Positions 27,472 to 36,817 of a stretch of 64,000 bases of DNA are shown in pieces. The DNA comes from FEN-1297 sp021817845. Its GTDB lineage: Bacteria; Bacteroidota; Ignavibacteria; Ignavibacteriales; Ignavibacteriaceae. The notes beneath the pieces were generated by a model. It had not been told where the DNA came from. It searched no databases and saw nothing but the letters and a program-made list of their open reading frames with translations. Position 1 is the stretch's first letter; every line of letters starts with the position of its first letter. The position numbers were made by a program, and so were the translations under genes. The stretch lies in NCBI GenBank assembly GCA_021817845.1, contig JAKAFW010000004.1, positions 89,977-153,976 on the forward strand, written 5' to 3'.

Positions 27472-28278
27472 ATGAAGAATATTTTTATCCGACTTTCGTT
27501 TATCGTTATTCTATCGTTTCTTTTTACCGGAATAAATTTTGGCTACCAGAAAAAAAATATAGGTAAAGATAGCTCTTCCGGAAAATTTAAGATCAAAACT
27601 TCAACGATAACATATTTAAGCGGGATTGATACAGTAAGCGCTTATTTAGCTGTTCCGGTAGGAAAAGAAAAGTTTCCGGCATTAATTTTAGTCCATGAAT
27701 GGTGGGGGTTAACTCCCTGGATGAAAGAAAACGCGGATAACTTCGCGAAGCGCGGTATAGTTGCTCTTGCTGTTGACCTTTACCGCGGGAAAGTTACTTC
27801 TAATTATAAGGAAGCTGCCGAGTTAAGCAGCACTCTTCCAAAAGCAAGAGCCATAACTGACTTAAAATCTGCTTTTCAATATCTCGATAAAATGCCTCAA
27901 GTAAACAAAAGTAAGATAGGCTCGATTGGCTGGTGTTTTGGAGGAGGTTATTCATTTCAGGCAGCGTTAAATATTCCTAAACTAAAAACTTGCGTAGTTT
28001 GTTACGGCAGTCTGAATTATTCCGGGAATTCATTAAAAGAAATTCACTGCCCAATCCTTTGTGCCTTTGGCGATAGCGATAAAGTATTTACACCTAAAGT
28101 TGTAAATGATTTTGAGAAGTCAGCAAAAGAAAATTCGCTAAACACCACGGTGAAATTTTATCCCGGTGGTCAACATGCTTTTATGAATCCTTATAACAAG
28201 ACCGGATATAACAAATCTGATGCTGAAAAAGCGTGGACTGATATTTATTCTTTTCTCAACAAAAATCTTTTAAGATAA
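27472..28278 (+). CDS. Exported dienelactone hydrolase-family alpha/beta hydrolase
   Basis: A 268-residue alpha/beta hydrolase with a signal peptide (hydrophobic residues 6-22). The catalytic triad of the dienelactone hydrolase family is visible: Cys155 in IGWCFGGGYS, an Asp at 201 or 203 in FGDSDKVF, and His235 in GGQHAFMNP. The oxyanion region LVHEWWGL is typical. Most proteins of this group have unknown substrates, and the export signal argues against a role in chloroaromatic degradation. GGAG precedes the ATG. A rho-independent terminator follows 31 bases after the stop. Confidence 0.88.
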   Translation: MKNIFIRLSFIVILSFLFTGINFGYQKKNIGKDSSSGKFKIKTSTITYLSGIDTVSAYLAVPVGKEKFPALILVHEWWGLTPWMKENADNFAKRGIVALAVDLYRGKVTSNYKEAAELSSTLPKARAITDLKSAFQYLDKMPQVNKSKIGSIGWCFGGGYSFQAALNIPKLKTCVVCYGSLNYSGNSLKEIHCPILCAFGDSDKVFTPKVVNDFEKSAKENSLNTTVKFYPGGQHAFMNPYNKTGYNKSDAEKAWTDIYSFLNKNLLR

Positions 28279-28309
28279 AATATTTCCCATGAAATAAAAT
28301 TATAGAAAG

Positions 28310-28334
28310 CGGCTCTTCAACAGAGCCGTTTTTT
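28310..28334 (+). terminator. Rho-independent terminator after the dienelactone hydrolase gene
   Basis: A perfect 7-bp stem CGGCTCT/AGAGCCG (28310-28316 with 28322-28328), a 5-base loop, and then TTTTTT. It would end the tkt-hydrolase transcript before malQ. Confidence 0.85.
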
Positions 28335-28384
28335 ATTTCGTTTAATCATTCCTATTTTTTGTTACTAAAAAAATGAGGTTAAAA

Positions 28385-29902
28385 ATGAGATTTGAACGCG
28401 CTGCCGGAATATTACTCCACCCAACTTCTTTACCGGGAAAATATGGAATCGGAGATCTAGGAAATGAAGCATATAATTTCGTTAATTTTTTAGAAGCGGC
28501 GGGACAAAAGCTATGGCAAGTCTTTCCGCTTGGACCTACGGGTTACGGGGACTCGCCTTATCAATGCTTTTCGGCATTTGCAGGAAATCCGATTTTAGTC
28601 AGCCCGGAGAAGCTTTCTGAAGCCGGCTTCCTTGAGGAACATGACATTGAAAATATTCCTTATCAAAAAGATCATCAAATCGATTACGGCGATGTAATCA
28701 ATTATAAAAGATTCATTTTGAAGAAGGCGTTTGAATCGTTTAAGAAAAATCCTAACGGTCAGGAAAATGAATTTAAGATCTTTTGTGAGTCCAACTCCGA
28801 ATGGCTTGAAGATTTTTCTTTATTCATGGCGGCTAAAGATTTTCACGGGGGACGGATATGGACAAGCTGGGATAAGGGCTTGGTTAAACGCGATGCCCGC
28901 TCTCTTAATTTATGGAAAGAAAAATTATCTGACGATATTCTTTACCACAAATTTGTACAGTTCAATTTTTTCAGACAGTGGCTTAGCTTAAAAGAATACG
29001 CGAATGAAAAAGGAATAAAAATTATCGGCGACATGCCGATCTTCATTGCCTATGACAGTGTCGATCTTTGGGCAAATAGAAATCTTTTTACAGTTGATGA
29101 AGACGGAAACCTTGAAACTGTCGCTGGTGTTCCTCCTGATTATTTTAGTGCAACAGGACAGCTTTGGGGAAACCCGCTTTATCGTTGGAACGAAATGAGG
29201 AAAGATGATTTCCTCTGGTGGCGCAATAGAATGAAAAGTCTTTTAACATTAGTCGATATTGTTCGCATCGATCACTTCCGGGGCTTCGAGGCTTACTGGG
29301 AAATTCCCGGCGATGCACTTACGGCAGAAACCGGAAAGTGGGTCAAAGCTCCGGGTGAAAAGCTCTTTAGCTCTCTAAAAAAATATTTGGGTGAACTTCC
29401 TATCATTGCCGAAGACCTTGGTGTCATTACGGATGCGGTTGTTGCTTTAAGAGATAAATTCGATTTCCCCGGTATTAAAATCCTCCAGTTTGCTTTTGGT
29501 ACTGATATGGAAAGGAAATTCCTTCCTCATAATTTTAATTCTAATTGTGTGGTTCATACCGGCTCGCATGATAATGATACTACTCGTGCCTATTTTGAAA
29601 AAGCAAAGAATGAAGATAATGATATTTATTCTCACACACAGAAATATTTGAACTACTACGGAGACGATATTACTTTTCATTTAATAAGGCTTGCGTATGC
29701 TTCGGTTGCCGATATGGCTATCATTCCCATGCAAGATATCCTTAACCTTGGAGGCAATGCAAGAATGAATTTCCCCGGTACGCTTGGTGGTAACTGGACG
29801 TGGCGCTTTTCCTGGGATCAAGTCCCGTCAAACTTAGCCCAAACTTACAAAGAAATGGCTAAGCTTTTCGATAGACCGCTAAAGAAAAAACTGGTCTCCT
29901 GA
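28385..29902 (+). CDS. malQ: 4-alpha-glucanotransferase (amylomaltase)
   Basis: GH77 enzyme that transfers alpha-1,4-glucan segments between maltodextrins. The 505-residue protein starts RFERAAGILLHPTSLPGKYG, typical of the short bacterial/plant D-enzyme type without N-terminal extension. Catalytic elements are VDIVRIDHFRGFEAYW (nucleophile Asp), PIIAEDLGVI (acid/base Glu) and HTGSHDNDTT (third Asp). I take the ATG at 28385, with GAGG six bases upstream, over the ATG four codons earlier. The GT-C-like membrane protein gene starts four bases after its stop. Confidence 0.95.
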   Translation: MRFERAAGILLHPTSLPGKYGIGDLGNEAYNFVNFLEAAGQKLWQVFPLGPTGYGDSPYQCFSAFAGNPILVSPEKLSEAGFLEEHDIENIPYQKDHQIDYGDVINYKRFILKKAFESFKKNPNGQENEFKIFCESNSEWLEDFSLFMAAKDFHGGRIWTSWDKGLVKRDARSLNLWKEKLSDDILYHKFVQFNFFRQWLSLKEYANEKGIKIIGDMPIFIAYDSVDLWANRNLFTVDEDGNLETVAGVPPDYFSATGQLWGNPLYRWNEMRKDDFLWWRNRMKSLLTLVDIVRIDHFRGFEAYWEIPGDALTAETGKWVKAPGEKLFSSLKKYLGELPIIAEDLGVITDAVVALRDKFDFPGIKILQFAFGTDMERKFLPHNFNSNCVVHTGSHDNDTTRAYFEKAKNEDNDIYSHTQKYLNYYGDDITFHLIRLAYASVADMAIIPMQDILNLGGNARMNFPGTLGGNWTWRFSWDQVPSNLAQTYKEMAKLFDRPLKKKLVS

Positions 29903-29906
29903 TTTT

Positions 29907-31046
29907 ATGTTCGGGAAAAACAATATAAGAAATACTGCTGCAGTAATACTTATTGCTTTCGTAAGCGGGTTATATTTTTTTAAGTACTCTGCTATTTATC
30001 TAAAATATCCTGTATTGTTAACCGGTTTATATTTGATAATCTTTTCCGCCGTATTGTTTTTCCTTAACAGGCTGAATGACAAAAGTTATGTTTTCCTTAA
30101 TCAGAAATTTATTGTAGTATTTTCAAGTATAGTAGTATTCATCTCATTTCTTTTTGTCACATTTCTTCCCCGCTTTGGAGAAGTCGGAAGGCTTCCGGCA
30201 ATAGAGGATTGGATCAAAAGATTATTTAATGGAAGTTTTCCCTACAACTCACCCTTTACACCATCGGGATTTCCTGTTTTGTTTTTTTTATCAATCCCAT
30301 TTTACCTTCTGAAAAACATCGGATACCTTGAAGTTGTAGGACTCTCTTTGTTTTTAATCTCGGTTATTTATTTTTCAAATACTTTGAAGGAAAATCTATT
30401 CCGCATAATAATTTTACTATTGAGTCCGGTACTTTATTATGGATTTGTCGTTCGCGATGAGCTTTTCTTTAACATGATGATTCCGGTAGTCTTAATCTTC
30501 CTCATGGAAAAATTCTATGATCGCGATAATTACAATTACAAATTTGATTTGTTCGGGATCTTATTCGGACTTGCTCTTTCAACAAGGTCAGTCGTTGCTA
30601 TTATTTATGCTGTTTACCTTGTATATCTCTTTAAATCCAACATTCCTAAAGGGATCACATTCATTTTCCTTTTAGCTCTTGTTTTTTGGTTTACTTTATT
30701 ACCGTTTTTTTTATGGGATCAAAATTCTTTTCTTACAAACGGACCATTTGCAGTCCAATCCTATCTTTCATTCCTGCCGTTTTGGAACGTCATTATCATT
30801 TTAGGAATAGCCATTTATCTTGGCTGGATTGCCTCAAATCTGTATGAAGTCTTTTTTGCAGCCGGAATAATGCTTTTCCTTCCGGTCTTTCTTTCCATGC
30901 TTTATAAAATATTTGAGGTTGGTTTTTATCAAGCCGTAGTATATGATGTTTTTGATCTTTCCTATTTTATTTTCTGCATACCGTTTTTACTCTTATCGAT
31001 ACAAGAACAAAAGACGGTAAAATCTATAGGGAAAATACTCTCTTAA
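29907..31046 (+). CDS. Polytopic membrane protein, GT-C-like, function unknown
   Basis: A 379-residue protein with roughly ten hydrophobic helices. The first large loop holds PRFGEVGRLPAIEDWIKRLF and then SFPYNSPFTPSGFPVLFF. A loop with acidic residues after early helices followed by a long multi-helix core is the layout of GT-C lipid-linked sugar transferases, but I cannot identify a family-specific motif, so this is only a structural analogy. It begins four bases after malQ, so it is likely translated from the same message. Confidence 0.75.
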   Translation: MFGKNNIRNTAAVILIAFVSGLYFFKYSAIYLKYPVLLTGLYLIIFSAVLFFLNRLNDKSYVFLNQKFIVVFSSIVVFISFLFVTFLPRFGEVGRLPAIEDWIKRLFNGSFPYNSPFTPSGFPVLFFLSIPFYLLKNIGYLEVVGLSLFLISVIYFSNTLKENLFRIIILLLSPVLYYGFVVRDELFFNMMIPVVLIFLMEKFYDRDNYNYKFDLFGILFGLALSTRSVVAIIYAVYLVYLFKSNIPKGITFIFLLALVFWFTLLPFFLWDQNSFLTNGPFAVQSYLSFLPFWNVIIILGIAIYLGWIASNLYEVFFAAGIMLFLPVFLSMLYKIFEVGFYQAVVYDVFDLSYFIFCIPFLLLSIQEQKTVKSIGKILS

Positions 31047-31328
31047 TGTATTTTGGAAAACTAAATCTACTTATCGATAACAGGTGACCAGTTTATCAAC
31101 CTTAGAAGAATGGCATTTAATTACGAACAGTTACTATATTTTACTTGATTTCTAATTGCAATCGTAATAGTTTTTTTGCACATATCACATGATTTACATA
31201 GCGGATGGTAAACGTTAGCCGGAGAGCCATTTCCGGTGAAGCGGTTTTTTTCATGTTTGTTGTTTGGTTAATTAATTTGTAAGCCTCTGGCTTAAAATAT
31301 TTTTAAACAACTTATTATGGGAGTTTAT
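31047..31328. other. Intergenic region with possible weak hairpin
   Basis: About 280 bases between two plus-strand genes. Near 31219-31250 a CCGGA/TCCGG pair is followed after a short spacer by a T-run (GCGGTTTTTTT), which might act as a weak terminator for the malQ transcript. Otherwise I see nothing. Confidence 0.35.
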
Positions 31329-31991
31329 ATGAAAAATTCTATCCGCCTCTTGATCTTCTTTTTTATCTTTATTTTAGAAAGCTGCTCTTCAATCTATACG
31401 GTTAAAGATTTTCCTTCCAAAGAGAAATTATATCAGGACTTTAATAATTCTGTTAAAGATAAAAGTATTAACGTCAAATTTATAAACGACAGTTCTTTAA
31501 CAATTAATAACGGAGCCGTAATTAAGAACGATACACTTTATTCAATAGGATACCGTTTAGATAAAAATTACAGAAAAGTTGCCTTGTCAGAAATCAAAAA
31601 GATAAATTACACCGGTATTGATTATAAGTCAGCAAATCTTCAACTTAAAAACGATGAACAAATAAATGCCGGTGATATTAATATTGCTAACGACACAATG
31701 GAATATTCAGTAACAAAAAAAATATTAACACAGTCTGAAGTCGCGCCTTTAGATAAAATAAAGGAAGCGAGTTATAAAAACCATTGGCTTGGAATACCTG
31801 GATGGTTTCTTGCCGGAACGGGATTAGGGATTATTGTAGGGGCTATAATATTTGTTTCAAGAAATAATGGTTCACCTGATAATGCATATATGACATTGAA
31901 TAGTTTTCTTACAATCCCCTTTGGTTCATTTGTGGGCATCATTTGGGGCTGGATAGATGGCTATAGCTATATATATCAATTTAATCCGTAG
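31329..31991 (+). CDS. Lipoprotein with two C-terminal hydrophobic segments, unknown function
   Basis: A 220-residue protein with a lipoprotein signal peptide (lipobox LESC, Cys19 from the chosen ATG). The middle (residues 30-145) is a soluble, beta-rich domain with repeated LKNDTL/LKNDEQ-type strands. Two glycine-rich hydrophobic segments follow near the C-terminus (WFLAGTGLGIIVGAIIFVS, then FLTIPFGSFVGIIWGW). I use the ATG at 31329 because GGGAG lies six bases before it. I do not recognise the family. A long hairpin separates it from the convergent permease gene. Confidence 0.7.
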   Translation: MKNSIRLLIFFFIFILESCSSIYTVKDFPSKEKLYQDFNNSVKDKSINVKFINDSSLTINNGAVIKNDTLYSIGYRLDKNYRKVALSEIKKINYTGIDYKSANLQLKNDEQINAGDINIANDTMEYSVTKKILTQSEVAPLDKIKEASYKNHWLGIPGWFLAGTGLGIIVGAIIFVSRNNGSPDNAYMTLNSFLTIPFGSFVGIIWGWIDGYSYIYQFNP

Positions 31992-32002
31992 GGATAATTT
32001 TA

Positions 32003-32041
32003 GAATAAATGGTGTCTTCTCAAAAAAGATACCATCTATTC
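32003..32041. terminator. Bidirectional hairpin between convergent genes
   Basis: A 16-bp stem (32003-32018 with 32026-32041, one G-T pair and one mismatch) around a 7-base loop, placed between the lipoprotein and the permease stops. The stem is long but the T-tracts are weak, so termination is probable rather than certain. Confidence 0.65.
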
Positions 32042-32075
32042 CAAACTATGTTTTATTTATATGAATTTTATAATT

Positions 32076-33434
32076 TCAAATTGAATTTAATTTTCGGACT
32101 AATTTAAAAGCTGGATAACTAACTGCAAAAAATACTGCAGCTAATAAAGCATTAAGCGGGTCACTAAATACATCTCCAATTAAAAATATCAATGAGCCGG
32201 TGATAAAAATTAGTGGAGTCCAGGGATAGCCCCAAGCCTTAACGGGTCGCGGTAATTCGGGTTCCTTTTTCCTTAAATAAAATAAAGAAGAAAATCCGGC
32301 AAAATAATTTACCACATAAAAAAAGGCTGACACTGCAATTAAAATTTCTAAAGTGCCTGAAGCGATAAGTAAAATTACAAATGCCGTGCTAACTAAAAGA
32401 GCAAAACGAGGTGAGCCATCTTTGCTGACAGTAGTAATTTTTGTAGTGAAAAGTTTATTCCTTCCTAAACCGAAAATTATCCTTGTTGCAATTAGAAGAG
32501 CGGCATTTAAAATACTTATTAATGCTGCGATAGAAAGAATGGTTATTATTTTTCCGCCATTGTTTCCGAACATCTTTATGGCTGCTGTGGTTGCGGGCGC
32601 TGTCGAAGAACCAAGCTCTGATACCGGGAGAACGTATAACAAGCCTAAATTAACCAGGAGATAAATAGCGATGATTGCCAGAACTCCGCTTATAGCTGAA
32701 CGTGAAAGGTTTTTGCCGGGGTCACGGTCCTCTTCCGTGAAATAAATAGCGCTGTACCAACCATCGTATGTGAAAATTATTGACTGTAATGCAATAACAA
32801 ATGCTGCAAATAAACCTGTCGGCAAATTTAATTTTGCAATATCGCCGTTAATGCTTGAAACCGCTGCAACATGCTTTCCGAAATAAAAGCAAGTAAACAC
32901 TAAAGCCAGGAATGCGGTTACTTTTATTATGCTTGTAATTTCCTGGGTTAGACTTCCGGATTTTAGTCCAAACCATTGAAGTGAAGTTAAAAGAAGAATG
33001 GATATAATTGCTATTTCTTTTATGCCTAAAAAACCGGAAGGAAAAAGAGAGATTGAAAATTCTCCGATTGCGATAGCGAAAGAAGCTACTGAAGCGGAAG
33101 TTGCTATCCAGTCACTCCAGCCTATTACAAAACCGGCGTAATCTCCAAAAGCCCGCCTGACAAAAACATACCATCCTCCTGCTTTTGGGATCATCGCCCC
33201 TAATTCAATTACGGAAACAGTTCCCAGAAGCGCATAGACTCCGCCTATAACCCAAGCAGCCATAATCAAATAAGAATTTCGTAACTGTGCAGCGACCATT
33301 CCCGGTGTTCTTAAAATACCGACGCCGATGGTACCGCCAATAGTAATGGCTATTCCAAAGCCAACCCCTAAAATTTTTCTTAAGCTGCCTTTTTCGGGGT
33401 AAATATTTTCTTTTATTCTATTTGAAGATTGCAT
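32076..33434 (-). CDS. APC-family amino acid permease
   Basis: A 452-residue transporter with about 12 membrane helices. The first helix carries the APC glycine motif (GFGIAITIGGTIGVGILRTPG), used for substrate binding in the LeuT-like fold, followed by the second-helix segment VIELGAMIPKAGGWYVFVRRAFG. It probably moves an amino acid by proton symport or exchange; specificity cannot be assigned. It is upstream of nothing on its strand except an independent pta gene 112 bases away. Confidence 0.9.
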   Translation of the reverse strand: MQSSNRIKENIYPEKGSLRKILGVGFGIAITIGGTIGVGILRTPGMVAAQLRNSYLIMAAWVIGGVYALLGTVSVIELGAMIPKAGGWYVFVRRAFGDYAGFVIGWSDWIATSASVASFAIAIGEFSISLFPSGFLGIKEIAIISILLLTSLQWFGLKSGSLTQEITSIIKVTAFLALVFTCFYFGKHVAAVSSINGDIAKLNLPTGLFAAFVIALQSIIFTYDGWYSAIYFTEEDRDPGKNLSRSAISGVLAIIAIYLLVNLGLLYVLPVSELGSSTAPATTAAIKMFGNNGGKIITILSIAALISILNAALLIATRIIFGLGRNKLFTTKITTVSKDGSPRFALLVSTAFVILLIASGTLEILIAVSAFFYVVNYFAGFSSLFYLRKKEPELPRPVKAWGYPWTPLIFITGSLIFLIGDVFSDPLNALLAAVFFAVSYPAFKLVRKLNSI

Positions 33435-33546
33435 TGAGAAATAGATTTAAAATAAAATTGGATATGTCCGCTTCCAAATTTTCTGATCGTGAAGTTAACA
33501 TATCCAAAAAGTTTTAGTAAGTCAATCTTGAAAGTTAATAAGTGAG

Positions 33547-34524
33547 TTAGCTCATCAAAATTGCAAATGCTGCAGTGTTTACAATATCATCAGCGCTGCA
33601 GCCGCGGCTAAGGTCAAAATATGGCTTTTTTAATCCCTGGATAAGGGGCCCAATTGCTTCACATCCGCCTAAACGCTGCGCAATTTTATAGCCAATATTC
33701 CCGGCGTTTAGATCCGGGAAGATGAGTACATTTGCGTGCCCGGCGACTTCACTGCCGGGAGCTTTCTTTTTTCCGATTGATTCTACAATTGCCGCATCAA
33801 ACTGAAGCTCACCGTCAATCATTAAATCTGTGCGTTTATTTTTTGCAATCTTGGTTGCTTCAATAACTTTCTCCACAGATTCATGTTGTGCGCTTCCTTT
33901 TGTTGAAAAAGAAAGCATCGCAACTACCGGGATTTCGCCGGTTAATTTATGATGATTATCAGCAGCAGATATGGCAATGTCGGCAAGTTGTTCTGCATTA
34001 GGATCTGGCACGACTCCGCAGTCACTAAAAGTATAAGTTTTTTCCGGAAAAACCATTAAGAAAAAGCTTGATACAATAGAAATTCCATCAGCCATTCCTA
34101 TGCATTGAATCCCAGCGCGCAAAACATCTGCTGTGGATGCAGTTGAACCGGCGACGCTGCCGTCTGCTATTCCCTCTTTTACCATCATGGCGCCAAAAAA
34201 CAAATCACGTCTCATTATTTCTCTGGCTTGCTCAATTGTTAATCCCTTTTTCTTTCTTAATTCGTAAAAAGTATTTGTATAAGAATCAAACCTATCAGAC
34301 TTTTCGGGATCGATAATTCTTACATTGCTAAGATCGATATTAAGCTTTTTGACATCATCAAAAATTTTTTCTTCATTTCCAAGTGTAATTATTGAAGCTA
34401 TATTTTGTTTTGTCAAGGTTTCGGCTGCTTTTAGCACCCGCTCGTCATGAGATTCCGGCAGGACAATAGTTTTTTTCTTTTGTGATGCTTTTGATTTAAT
34501 TGTAGTTAAAAAGTCATTTCCCAT
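33547..34524 (-). CDS. pta: Phosphate acetyltransferase
   Basis: Interconverts acetyl-CoA and acetyl phosphate. At 325 residues it is the short form containing only the catalytic PTA_PTB domain. Motifs include VLPESHDERVLKAAE at the start, GAMMVKEGIADGSVAGS, TYTFSDCGVVPDPNAEQLAD, and PGSEVAGHANVLIFPDLNAGNIGYK near the end. No acetate kinase gene is adjacent, so the usual ackA-pta pairing is absent here. The gene is divergent from yggS. Confidence 0.95.
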   Translation of the reverse strand: MGNDFLTTIKSKASQKKKTIVLPESHDERVLKAAETLTKQNIASIITLGNEEKIFDDVKKLNIDLSNVRIIDPEKSDRFDSYTNTFYELRKKKGLTIEQAREIMRRDLFFGAMMVKEGIADGSVAGSTASTADVLRAGIQCIGMADGISIVSSFFLMVFPEKTYTFSDCGVVPDPNAEQLADIAISAADNHHKLTGEIPVVAMLSFSTKGSAQHESVEKVIEATKIAKNKRTDLMIDGELQFDAAIVESIGKKKAPGSEVAGHANVLIFPDLNAGNIGYKIAQRLGGCEAIGPLIQGLKKPYFDLSRGCSADDIVNTAAFAILMS

Positions 34525-34751
34525 TTTTTAATCCATAATTTGTAAAAAATTCTTTCCCAAACTTACGAAAAATCGAAATAATTTTTTAACTTGAAATCAA
34601 TTATTTAAATTAAAATTAGACCTTTTAGTTTATTTTTATTCAATAAACAGCTAATATTATGGGAAGATGCTTTAGAAATGATGTATCTTACAGTTCATTT
34701 TACGTTGATTATTGATTCAAAAACCTATAAATTCACACTCTTAATTTTGTT

Positions 34752-35456
34752 ATGATTTCAGAAAAATTAAAGATTGTCCAAGAAAAAATTTCAGAAAAAT
34801 GTAAGGAAGCAAATAGAGAAACTTCTGAAATCAAGCTTATTGCCGTTTCAAAAAATTTCGGCTTAGATGATATTCAAGCGGCTTACAATGAAGGCATAAG
34901 AGACTTCGGAGAAAATAAAGCTCAGGAGCTTGATGCTAAATTTGCAAGTTTTGGAGATAAGATAATATGGCATTTTATAGGCAATCTACAGCGTAATAAG
35001 GTGCGTTTTGTTGTAAATTCTGCAGAATATATACATTCGGTTGATTCACTTTTGCTTGCATCCGAAATAAATAAATACGCCGGTAAAATAAATAAGATGC
35101 AAAAAATTCTTTTACAGGTTAAAACGTCGAACGAGGAAACTAAATCAGGAATAATAGGAGAGAGTGAAGTAAGGGATATTGCTTTTTATTGTAGGGAATT
35201 TCACAATATAGAACTTACAGGTTTAATGACCATCGCTCCTTTTACTGAAAATAGAGATCTGATTAAAAAAAGTTTTAGGACTTTGTATAAACTAAAAAAC
35301 AAATTAAATGCCGAGGGATTGAATCTAAAAGAGCTTTCTATGGGAATGACATCGGACTTTGACTTAGCTATTGAAGAAGGCGCCACAATGCTCAGGATTG
35401 GTTCGGCAATTTTTGGCGAAAGAGATTATTCAAAAGATTGGAAGGAGAAGCTATGA
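34752..35456 (+). CDS. yggS: YggS-family pyridoxal-phosphate homeostasis protein
   Basis: Binds pyridoxal 5'-phosphate in an alanine-racemase-like barrel and buffers the cofactor without known catalysis. The 234-residue protein has the cofactor lysine at Lys34 (KLIAVSKN), then RDFGENKAQEL, IWHFIGNLQRNK, LTGLMTIAPF and SMGMTSDFDLAIEEGATMLR, all family hallmarks. It is first in a long plus-strand run and overlaps the divIVA start by four bases. In Firmicutes its orthologue (YlmE) sits at the head of the same group of genes. Confidence 0.95.
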   Translation: MISEKLKIVQEKISEKCKEANRETSEIKLIAVSKNFGLDDIQAAYNEGIRDFGENKAQELDAKFASFGDKIIWHFIGNLQRNKVRFVVNSAEYIHSVDSLLLASEINKYAGKINKMQKILLQVKTSNEETKSGIIGESEVRDIAFYCREFHNIELTGLMTIAPFTENRDLIKKSFRTLYKLKNKLNAEGLNLKELSMGMTSDFDLAIEEGATMLRIGSAIFGERDYSKDWKEKL

Positions 35457-35992
35457 AAGTTTCCCCCATAAGCATTAAAAAACAGGAATTTAATAAATCG
35501 TTTCGCGGATTTGATAAAGAAGAAGTTCAAGCTTTTTTAGATAGACTTGCCGATGAAGTTGAAAATGTCTTGAAAGAAAATGATTCTTTGAAAAAGGAAC
35601 TTGATCAAGCAACTGCTAAACTGACAGAATTTAGAAAGATTGAAAAAAATCTTCAGGATACTTTATTAAAGGCACATGAGTCAACTTCAAAATCAATTGA
35701 ATCAACAAAAAAACAAGCTAGCCTGATGATAAAAGAAGCGGAAATAAAAGCTTCGCAGATTTTGGAGAAAGCAAGAGAAAACGCAAACGAAATCCGGAAT
35801 TCGGTGATTAACTTGAGAGAAGAAAGAGATTTAATAATTGCGAATCTAAAATCAATTATATACTCCCAGGCTCATCTTCTTGAAATGAAAATTGAAGATG
35901 CTGGCGAGGAAACCCCGGTAGCTAATAAAAAAGTTGAACAGTCAAAAAAAATTGATCTGGATGTAGATGAGATTGTAAATAAATTATTGTAA
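35453..35992 (+). CDS. divIVA: DivIVA-domain protein
   Basis: A 179-residue coiled-coil protein. The N-terminal segment KVSPISIKKQEFNKSFRGFD followed by KEEVQAFLDRLADEVE is the DivIVA lipid-binding and first coiled-coil signature (classically ..I..k.F....rGYd..eVd.FLd). Coiled coil continues to about residue 140. DivIVA proteins mark curved membrane at the septum and poles in Gram-positive bacteria; a role in division here is inference. The start is set by GGAAGGAG five bases before the ATG, which overlaps the yggS stop. It is followed three bases later by punA. Confidence 0.88.
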   Translation: MKVSPISIKKQEFNKSFRGFDKEEVQAFLDRLADEVENVLKENDSLKKELDQATAKLTEFRKIEKNLQDTLLKAHESTSKSIESTKKQASLMIKEAEIKASQILEKARENANEIRNSVINLREERDLIIANLKSIIYSQAHLLEMKIEDAGEETPVANKKVEQSKKIDLDVDEIVNKLL

Positions 35993-35995
35993 TAA

Positions 35996-36817
35996 ATGGA
36001 AAATTTAAAAGAAAAAATCCAGGAAACCCTTAAAGTTATTCGACAAAAAAACGGGGATGAATATCCGGTAGGAATTATTTTGGGCACCGGACTTGGCGGA
36101 TTAGTCAAAGAAATTAAAATTGATCACGAAATTGATTATTCGGACTTGCCCCATTTCCCTTTGTCTACGGTCGAATCGCACAGGGGAAAATTAATATTCG
36201 GAACTATAGGTAATAAAAAAGTTGTAGCCATGCAGGGACGCTTTCACTATTATGAAGGCTATACGATGAAGCAAATTACTTATCCGGTACGAGTTATGAA
36301 ATTTTTAGGCGTAAAAACTTTGCTTGTGTCTAATGCGTGTGGTGGTATGAATCCGCACTTTAAGCGGGGTGATATTATGCTTATGACCGATCATATAAAT
36401 CTTCTTGGAGATAATCCACTTATCGGTAAAAATGAAGATGAACTGGGACCAAGGTTCCCTGATATGAGCGAACCTTACAGCCACGAATTAATTAAAATTG
36501 CAGAAGAAGTTGCACTGGAAAATAAAATTAAAGTTCAAAAAGGAGTTTATATTGCGGTGCCAGGTCCCAATCTTGAAACAAGAGCCGAATATAGATTTCT
36601 AAGAGCTACCGGAGCCGATGTTGTCGGAATGTCAACCATCCCTGAAAATATTGTTGCGAACCACATGGGAATGAAAGTTTTAGGTATCAGTATTATTACC
36701 GATGAATGTTTTCCCGATTCTCTCAAATCCATAGATGTGAATGAAATTATTTCTACTGCAATGAAAGCAGAACCTAAAATGACTTTAATAATGAAAGAAG
36801 TTATTAAGAGGATATGA
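35996..36817 (+). CDS. punA: Purine nucleoside phosphorylase
   Basis: Trimeric PNP that cleaves inosine and guanosine with phosphate. The 273-residue protein shows GIILGTGLGGL (phosphate loop), SHRGKLIFGTIGNKKVVAMQ, GRFHYYEGY, VSNACGGMN and GVYIAVPGPNLETRAEYRF, then GADVVGMSTIPE, which carry the base and ribose contacts. It sits between divIVA and a membrane coiled-coil gene and overlaps the latter's first ATG, so it appears inserted into an otherwise division- and translation-related run. Confidence 0.95.
   Translation: MENLKEKIQETLKVIRQKNGDEYPVGIILGTGLGGLVKEIKIDHEIDYSDLPHFPLSTVESHRGKLIFGTIGNKKVVAMQGRFHYYEGYTMKQITYPVRVMKFLGVKTLLVSNACGGMNPHFKRGDIMLMTDHINLLGDNPLIGKNEDELGPRFPDMSEPYSHELIKIAEEVALENKIKVQKGVYIAVPGPNLETRAEYRFLRATGADVVGMSTIPENIVANHMGMKVLGISIITDECFPDSLKSIDVNEIISTAMKAEPKMTLIMKEVIKRI

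Noticed and set aside
31219..31250. Strong rho-independent terminator after the GT-C-like gene
   Set aside because: The CCGGA/TCCGG stem is only 5 bp and is separated from the T-run by an unpaired stretch, so I list it only as a weak possibility.
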